From JBHHYR01 sp046757585 (GTDB taxonomy: Bacteria; Desulfobacterota; Binatia; HRBIN30): a stretch of DNA of 10,375 nucleotides. Of this stretch, positions 6,383 to 10,375 are shown piece after piece. Every line of letters starts with the position of its first letter. Position 1 is the first letter of the stretch. The notes under the pieces are model-generated. The model was not told where the DNA came from and ran no database searches. It saw only the letters and a list, made by a program, of their open reading frames with translations. The stretch is from NCBI GenBank assembly GCA_046757585.1, contig JBHHYR010000136.1, forward strand, positions 1 to 10,375, read 5' to 3'. The position numbers were made by a program, and so were the translations under genes.

Positions 6383-7564
6383 TCAGCCGACGTACGCTCG
6401 CAGCCCCTGACCCTCACAGATCGGGAGCAACTGCTTCAACGCGCGCGCCTCCAGCTGGCGGATGCGTTCCCGGCTGACTCCGTAGCGCTGGCCAACTTCT
6501 TCCAGGGTCAGCGAGCGACTGTCGACCGTGCCAAACCGCAGGCGGAGAATGTCGGCTTCACGCTGCGGCAGCTGCGCAAGTGCAACCTCTAGTTGTTCGC
6601 TGAGGTCAACGGCTGCCGCTTGGCGTTCGGGGTCATCTCCTTCACTGGCGATGAGCTCTTCGAGGGTCCGATCGTCATCGCTGCCCAGTGGTGAGTCGAG
6701 CGACAGGCATTGGAATTCCTGCGTCATGGTGTCGAGCTGATCGGCATCGACGCCGCTGGCTGCTGCCAGTGCCGTGCGATCCACCGTGCCGCCCGTTCTC
6801 GTCTGCAGCCGTTGCCGTTCGCGCCCCACCTTGCGCCGCAGCTGATTCCAGTGCACGGGCGTACGGATCAGGCCGCCGTGTACGTCACCTGCCCGGCCGA
6901 TCTGCTGCCACACCCACCAGACCGCGTAGGTGCCGAACTTGACCTCCTTGACGGGATCATATTTTTCGACCGCACGGATCAGGCCGAGCGTTCCCTCCTG
7001 GACCATGTCGAGGAAGGACACACCACTGCGCCGGTAGCGCCTAGCAAAGGAAATCACCAGACGGAGATTCGCCTCGATCATGCGATCGCGCAGCTTGCGA
7101 TACGCCTTCAGCTCGCGATCGAGAGTCTTGACAAATTCCCGCAGCCGCAGGCGGGTACCGAATCGGAGATCCGTCCGGCGCCGCGATTGCAGCTGCCGGC
7201 GCGCGAAGTTGAGGATCGTCACCGTTTCGTGTTCGCGGAAGTCGTGGGCCGGCCGCACCACATTGCGTCCGTGCGAGGGTAACGCGGCGGCCGTCAAACG
7301 CGGAAACCGGCGTAGCAGGCGGCGAATCCTATTGCGGGCGCGAACAAGGTCGCGCGCAAGCTCCAGCTCTTCCTCGCGGGTGAGCATGGTGGTGGCCCCC
7401 ACCCTGTGAAAGAACTGGGCAGGAAGGTCATACTCGCGCAGGGATTCCTGCCGTGCCGGCGGTCCGCCGGGGGCGTCCTCCACACCGGCGTTGCGTTCCG
7501 CTCGTCGGTCTGGGTCGCTTTCTTCTTCAATCTTCAGCGCAAGTGCGCCTCGCCTATCGTCCAT
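6383..7564 (-). CDS. Sigma-70 family RNA polymerase sigma factor (RpoD/RpoS-like)
   Basis: The product is 393 residues. Region 1.2 lies at about 45-80 (EYDLPAQFFHRVG, LTREEELELARDLV). A basic linker of about 80 residues follows. Region 2 spans about 158-228, with RMIEANLRLVISFARRYRRS (161-180), FLDMVQEGTLGLIRAVEKYD and the melting residues W216-W217. Region 3 spans about 232-315 and region 4 about 330-385, with the -35 helix-turn-helix LTLEEVGQRYGVSRERIRQL (352-371). It directs core RNA polymerase to a promoter class. Region 2.3/2.4 is atypical: WWVWQQIGRAGDVHGG replaces the usual WWIRQAITRSIADQ. It is an alternative group 2-like factor rather than the housekeeping RpoD, because it lacks a long region 1.1. 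The start is an ATG with AGAAGAGG about 11 nt upstream. The 5' neighbour is a DksA-like gene. Confidence 0.92.
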   Translation of the reverse strand: MDDRRGALALKIEEESDPDRRAERNAGVEDAPGGPPARQESLREYDLPAQFFHRVGATTMLTREEELELARDLVRARNRIRRLLRRFPRLTAAALPSHGRNVVRPAHDFREHETVTILNFARRQLQSRRRTDLRFGTRLRLREFVKTLDRELKAYRKLRDRMIEANLRLVISFARRYRRSGVSFLDMVQEGTLGLIRAVEKYDPVKEVKFGTYAVWWVWQQIGRAGDVHGGLIRTPVHWNQLRRKVGRERQRLQTRTGGTVDRTALAAASGVDADQLDTMTQEFQCLSLDSPLGSDDDRTLEELIASEGDDPERQAAAVDLSEQLEVALAQLPQREADILRLRFGTVDSRSLTLEEVGQRYGVSRERIRQLEARALKQLLPICEGQGLRAYVG

Positions 7565-7619
7565 GCCTACTCGTACCTCTTCTCTTTGAGCTAAGGAATT
7601 TGCGGGGGGTTTGTACTCG

Positions 7620-7649
7620 GTTAGACGAAGCCACCATACACGAATTCAA
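7620..7649 (-). promoter_or_regulatory. Weak candidate promoter of the sigma factor gene
   Basis: On the minus strand TTGAAT (plus 7644-7649) and TCTAAC (plus 7620-7625) are separated by 18 bp and match the -35 and -10 consensus at four of six bases each. The leader to the ATG at 7564 would be about 50 nt. The 201-bp gap between the sigma gene and the DksA-BON gene shows no intrinsic terminator, so read-through from upstream is also possible. Confidence 0.28.
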
Positions 7650-7765
7650 TACCGCCGTCTACCAAGCCGGTACATGAAACCGCCTGCAGCGTCGTATCAG
7701 TTCATCTTCACACACATCCCCCCGCCGCTCACGACCCTGGCTTGCGTCTCAGCCCTGCCGCGGGG

Positions 7766-8539
7766 TCACTCTTCATCGGGTGGCGGGGCGACCGGCGGCA
7801 CAAAATCAACGCCTTCGTCGTGGACCTCGGTGACATCCTCCGTCCCCTCTACCTCCTCCCACGGCCGTTCGTCTTGCGGCGACTCGGCCTTGTACCGGTC
7901 CTCGCGCTCCCAGAGTATCTCCTTCACCCGCACCCGGTCGACGATTTCCGTCAGGCCAAGCACGTCGGACACGGTGTGCAGCAGGATTTGATGCTGGCTC
8001 TCGCTGGGGACCGACCCGTCAACGTACACGACGCCACGGCGGCAAACGATGCGCAGCTCCTCGATGTCGACGCGCCCGTCTTCTCTCAAGTGCTCGCGAA
8101 TCGCCTCCTCGAGTTCCCGGCCGGTCAGCAGGCTGTAGTCCGGCGGCACCGGTCCTGCCTGCGGCGCCTCTTCCGCCTCGAGCTCCGCCGGGGCTGGGCG
8201 TTCAGTCCGCTCGGCGCAGTCGCGGCAGTACGGCGTCGCGGGCAGGATGGCGAGCCTACCTGGCGGGATCGGGCGGCCACACCCTTCGCAGCGCCCGTAC
8301 TTCTGGTTTTCGATACGGAAAAGCGCCCGGTCGATCTCCTGCAACTGTCCTCTGCCGCGGTCGTTCAGGCGGGCCAGGAGGCGGGCTGTACGTTCTTCGT
8401 GCGCGGCCTCTTCCAGCTCACTCTCGTGTTTCTCCGCGATCTCGTGCAGGTCGGCCTCGACGCTGGAGATCGCTCGGAACAGCCTGCGTCGCTGTTCAAG
8501 CAGCAGGCGGCGAAAAGCCTCAATTTCCATTGCTTTCAT
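7766..8539 (-). CDS. DksA/TraR-type zinc-finger protein fused to a BON domain
   Basis: The product is 257 residues, far longer than ordinary DksA (about 150) or TraR. An N-terminal coiled coil (about 5-78) leads into a C4 zinc finger with C84, C87, C105 and C108 (YGRCEGCGRP ... ATPYCRDC). That is the layout by which DksA enters the RNA polymerase secondary channel. The coiled-coil tip reads ELEEAAHEE rather than the DxxDxA of E. coli DksA. A Pro/Ala/Glu linker (about 113-135) joins a BON-like domain (about 139-207: GRELEEAIREHLREDGRVD, GVVYVDGSVPSESQHQILL, EIVDRVRV). An acidic tail ends PPPDEE. BON domains are better known from periplasmic and membrane-associated proteins such as OsmY, but no signal peptide is present. 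The ATG at 8539 has AAAGGA 9 nt upstream; longer in-frame starts add unrelated sequence across the divergent promoter region. Confidence 0.85.
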   Translation of the reverse strand: MKAMEIEAFRRLLLEQRRRLFRAISSVEADLHEIAEKHESELEEAAHEERTARLLARLNDRGRGQLQEIDRALFRIENQKYGRCEGCGRPIPPGRLAILPATPYCRDCAERTERPAPAELEAEEAPQAGPVPPDYSLLTGRELEEAIREHLREDGRVDIEELRIVCRRGVVYVDGSVPSESQHQILLHTVSDVLGLTEIVDRVRVKEILWEREDRYKAESPQDERPWEEVEGTEDVTEVHDEGVDFVPPVAPPPDEE

Positions 8540-8673
8540 CGTACAATGTCCTTTCCGGCCCTCGCATGGGAACTGTAACCACGCTTGGCGGGTCGCGCCA
8601 CCTCGAACACCCGGAATTTGCTGCTCGATGCCGGTGGCAACACACGCAGCAGCAAAACGCAACGCCGGAGGAT

Positions 8674-8702
8674 TTGACGCTCTGCGCACTAGGCCGTAAG
8701 GT
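8674..8702 (+). promoter_or_regulatory. Candidate promoter of the PurU-like gene
   Basis: TTGACG (8674-8679, five of six) is followed after 17 bp by TAAGGT (8697-8702, three of six). Initiation near 8709 would leave a leader of about 20 nt before the ATG at 8729. It lies in the 189-bp gap between two divergent genes. I found no clear promoter for the DksA-BON gene in the same gap. Confidence 0.38.
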
Positions 8703-8728
8703 GACACGCCAAGAAATGCAGCTAAGAA

Positions 8729-9604
8729 ATGGGAAAGAATCTCGCGGTCATATCCGTTATCGGGCACGACCAGAAAGGCGTGGTGGCGCGTGTCTCGACG
8801 TACCTGGCTGGCTGCAACATCAACATCGAGGACATCGAGCAGCGGGTGGTGGAGGGGCTGTTCATCATGACCATGCTCGTCGATTTGGCGGATCTGAGCA
8901 TGTCACTCGACGAACTCGTGCTCGGCCTGAAGGGGATTGGCGAAGAGATCCGCATGGATCTGGGTATTCGCCTGCACGGGCGCAAGGAGCTGAAGCGGAT
9001 TGCCGTCCTGGTCAGCCGGGAACCGCACTGCCTGGAACGGTTGATCGCGGATCGCCAGCAAGGGGTGCTGACCGGGGAGTTGGTGGTCGTGTTGTCCAAC
9101 CATGAGATCCTACGCCCCATCGCGGCGAGCCAAGGCCTCCCGTTCTTCTCTTCGCCTGCGTCCGACAAGGTGGCGCACGAACGGTTTCTGTTGGAGAAGT
9201 TGAAGGAGTTTCGGGCCGATTGCGTCGTTCTGGCGCGGTATATGCAAATCCTCGGCCCCGCAGTCGTGGAGTGCTACCGCCACCGTATCATTAATATCCA
9301 CCCGTCTTTGCTGCCGTATCATCCCGGCAGTAAGGCCTATAGGCAGGCTTACGAAGAGGGAGTCCGGGTATCGGGCTGCACCGCCCATTTCGTCACGGAG
9401 CAGCTGGATCAGGGACCCGTGATTCTCCAGGATGTCTTTCATATTCGGGTGGGTGAGGACACGCTGGAGGACGTCAAAGCACGCGGCAAAGAGCTGGAAG
9501 CCAAGGTGTTGTCGCAGGCCGTACGGCTGTACCTCAACGACCAGCTCGTGGTGAAGGATAAGAAAGTCATCTTCCGGCCCGGCCATCTTGGTAACGCCGC
9601 GTGA
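8729..9604 (+). CDS. PurU-like ACT-domain formyltransferase (formyl-THF deformylase family)
   Basis: The product is 291 residues, the length of PurU. An N-terminal ACT domain (about 1-85: AVISVIGHDQKGVVARVSTY) is joined to a formyltransferase domain (about 90-285). The catalytic triad of the fold is present: N189 and H191 in INIHPSLLPYHPGSKAY, and D227 in TEQLDQGPVILQ. PurU hydrolyses 10-formyltetrahydrofolate to formate and tetrahydrofolate, feeding the PurT purine step and balancing one-carbon units. The active-site loop reads HPSLLPYHPGS, closer to PurN-type loops than to the HHSFLPAF of classical PurU, so substrate use could differ. The ribosome-binding site is weak (TAAGAA touching ATG), but no later start keeps the ACT domain whole. 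The next frame overlaps its stop if a GTG start is used, suggesting tight spacing with the downstream glycan genes. Confidence 0.82.
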   Translation: MGKNLAVISVIGHDQKGVVARVSTYLAGCNINIEDIEQRVVEGLFIMTMLVDLADLSMSLDELVLGLKGIGEEIRMDLGIRLHGRKELKRIAVLVSREPHCLERLIADRQQGVLTGELVVVLSNHEILRPIAASQGLPFFSSPASDKVAHERFLLEKLKEFRADCVVLARYMQILGPAVVECYRHRIINIHPSLLPYHPGSKAYRQAYEEGVRVSGCTAHFVTEQLDQGPVILQDVFHIRVGEDTLEDVKARGKELEAKVLSQAVRLYLNDQLVVKDKKVIFRPGHLGNAA

Positions 9605-9669
9605 CGAGGCCGCCCCCCTTTCCGGGTCCGAATCGTGGCGTAGTGGCGCAGCAGAGGAGCGACGAGCCC

Positions 9670-9969
9670 ATGAGCGGTGATGTCCCAGCCCCAGATGCCG
9701 AGGTACGTGCAGCAATGCCGCTGGCTGGACGGTGGCAGCGGAGTTTCGTACGAACGGCCTGGGAGCGTTGGAAACGGATCGCACGCGCGACTGGAATCGT
9801 CCAGACCCGTCTCCTGATGATCCTGCTCTACTTCGGATTCGTTTTCCCCCTTGGCCTTGTTCTGCGCCTGACCGGTGATCCGTTGCACCTCAAGAGGCGC
9901 AGGGGCAGTAATTGGACTCCTCACGAGCAGGACGAATCCACCGTCGATGCCGCACGCCGGCAGTTCTAG
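9670..9969 (+). CDS. Small membrane protein, SxtJ-like
   Basis: The product is 99 residues with a basic N-terminal region, one strong hydrophobic segment (about 48-67: LLMILLYFGFVFPLGLVLRL), then GDPLHLKRRRGSNW and a C-terminal ARRQF. The pattern of a Trp/Arg-rich amphipathic stretch, hydrophobic hairpin or helix, LTGDPL, basic patch and W-P resembles the SxtJ family of small membrane proteins found in polysaccharide and natural-product clusters. This is recalled from family pattern, and function is unknown. The ATG at 9670 has AGAGGAG about 10 nt upstream and is preferred. A GTG at 9601, overlapping the PurU-like stop, would add 23 residues of Pro-rich sequence. The following gene encodes a sugar-nucleotide enzyme, which fits a surface-glycan locus. 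Confidence 0.6.
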   Translation: MSGDVPAPDAEVRAAMPLAGRWQRSFVRTAWERWKRIARATGIVQTRLLMILLYFGFVFPLGLVLRLTGDPLHLKRRRGSNWTPHEQDESTVDAARRQF

Positions 9970-10001
9970 TTGCAGTGTCAGGAAGCCACGTCGCAGCGGG
10001 C

Positions 10002-10375
10002 ATGTGTCGCATGGCAGGCCGTCCCGAGCAGACTAGGGGATCGCGCCGCGCCGCGCCGCAGCGGTACGCGGTGATCATGGCTGGTGGGCACGGTACACGC
10101 TTCTGGCCACGCAGCCGCCGGCGCATCCCCAAACAGCTGCTGCGAATCACCGGAGCCCGCACCCTCCTGCAGGCCACCGTCGAACGGCTGCGGCCACTGT
10201 TTACGTGGCAGCGGATCCTGGTGGTGACCACCAGGGAACAGGCGGCTGCCGTCCGGCGGCAGCTGCCGCACGTCCCCGACGATCACGTGCTGGTCGAGCC
10301 GGTCGGCCGGAACACCGCCCCGTGCATTGCCTTGGCGGCCGAATGGATCGTGCAGCGGAGCAGCGAGGCGCTTAT
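10002..10375 (+). CDS. manC: Mannose-1-phosphate guanylyltransferase, N-terminal part (runs off the right edge)
   Basis: 124 codons are visible and the frame is open at the window end. Residues 27-45, AGGHGTRFWPRSRRRIPKQ, are the nucleotidyltransferase signature that binds the nucleotide and magnesium. EPVGRNTAP (99-107) is the loop typical of GDP-mannose pyrophosphorylases (ManC/AlgA/CpsB). The enzyme makes GDP-mannose from mannose-1-phosphate and GTP for capsule, O-antigen or exopolysaccharide; whether a C-terminal isomerase domain is fused cannot be seen. The start is uncertain: ATG at 10002 or 10011, or GTG at 9975, all in frame, none with a good Shine-Dalgarno sequence. The catalytic signature begins after about 25 residues, longer than usual, with a basic Arg-rich leader. 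Confidence 0.88.
   Translation, partial: MCRMAGRPEQTRGSRRAAPQRYAVIMAGGHGTRFWPRSRRRIPKQLLRITGARTLLQATVERLRPLFTWQRILVVTTREQAAAVRRQLPHVPDDHVLVEPVGRNTAPCIALAAEWIVQRSSEAL

Noticed and set aside
7565..7765. Search for a terminator or small gene between the sigma factor and DksA-BON genes
   Set aside because: Only a weak 5-bp GACCC/GGGTC pairing and no convincing open frame with a ribosome-binding site; nothing beyond a weak promoter candidate.

Overview
The window is bacterial DNA, GC-rich and gene-dense, with mostly housekeeping and stress-response content. The mix of clpS-clpA, a Mip/FkpA-type secreted prolyl isomerase, a DUF482 acyltransferase-like protein and an RpoD/RpoS-type sigma factor points to a proteobacterium in the broad sense. 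A deltaproteobacterial-grade or uncultured Binatota-like lineage would fit, but that is inference, since no 16S rRNA gene or close marker is present.

Left edge (1-501): the C-terminal part of a large serine recombinase runs rightward. Its reading frame enters, in antisense, a complete leftward tRNA-Asn(GTT) gene and stops inside the anticodon loop. The tRNA 3' end faces the recombinase, which is the usual geometry of an element integrated at a tRNA gene. An integrated element therefore probably lies to the left, with its boundary at the tRNA.

Rightward block (about 611-4313): a promoter-like sequence carries a perfect inverted repeat between its -35 and -10 elements. It precedes a small two-helix membrane protein, a DUF71/ATP_bind_4 PP-loop ATPase, clpS and clpA. 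ClpS delivers N-degron substrates to the ClpA unfoldase, which works with ClpP (not in the window).

Leftward block (8539 down to 4330), in transcription order: a DksA/TraR-type zinc-finger protein fused to a BON domain; a sigma-70 family factor with altered -10-recognition residues; a periplasmic FKBP-type prolyl isomerase; and a DUF482/GNAT-like protein that converges on clpA. Two transcription-control genes thus lie side by side. A strong 13-bp stem-loop without a U-tract sits after the sigma gene.

Right edge (about 8674-10375): divergent from the DksA-BON gene is a PurU-like ACT-formyltransferase. It is followed by a small SxtJ-like membrane protein and the start of a mannose-1-phosphate guanylyltransferase gene (manC type) that leaves the window, probably opening a surface-glycan locus.

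No CRISPR array, insertion sequence or obvious defence system is visible. The points most worth a second look are the recombinase/tRNA overlap, the DksA-BON fusion beside an atypical sigma factor, and the palindrome-bearing promoter.
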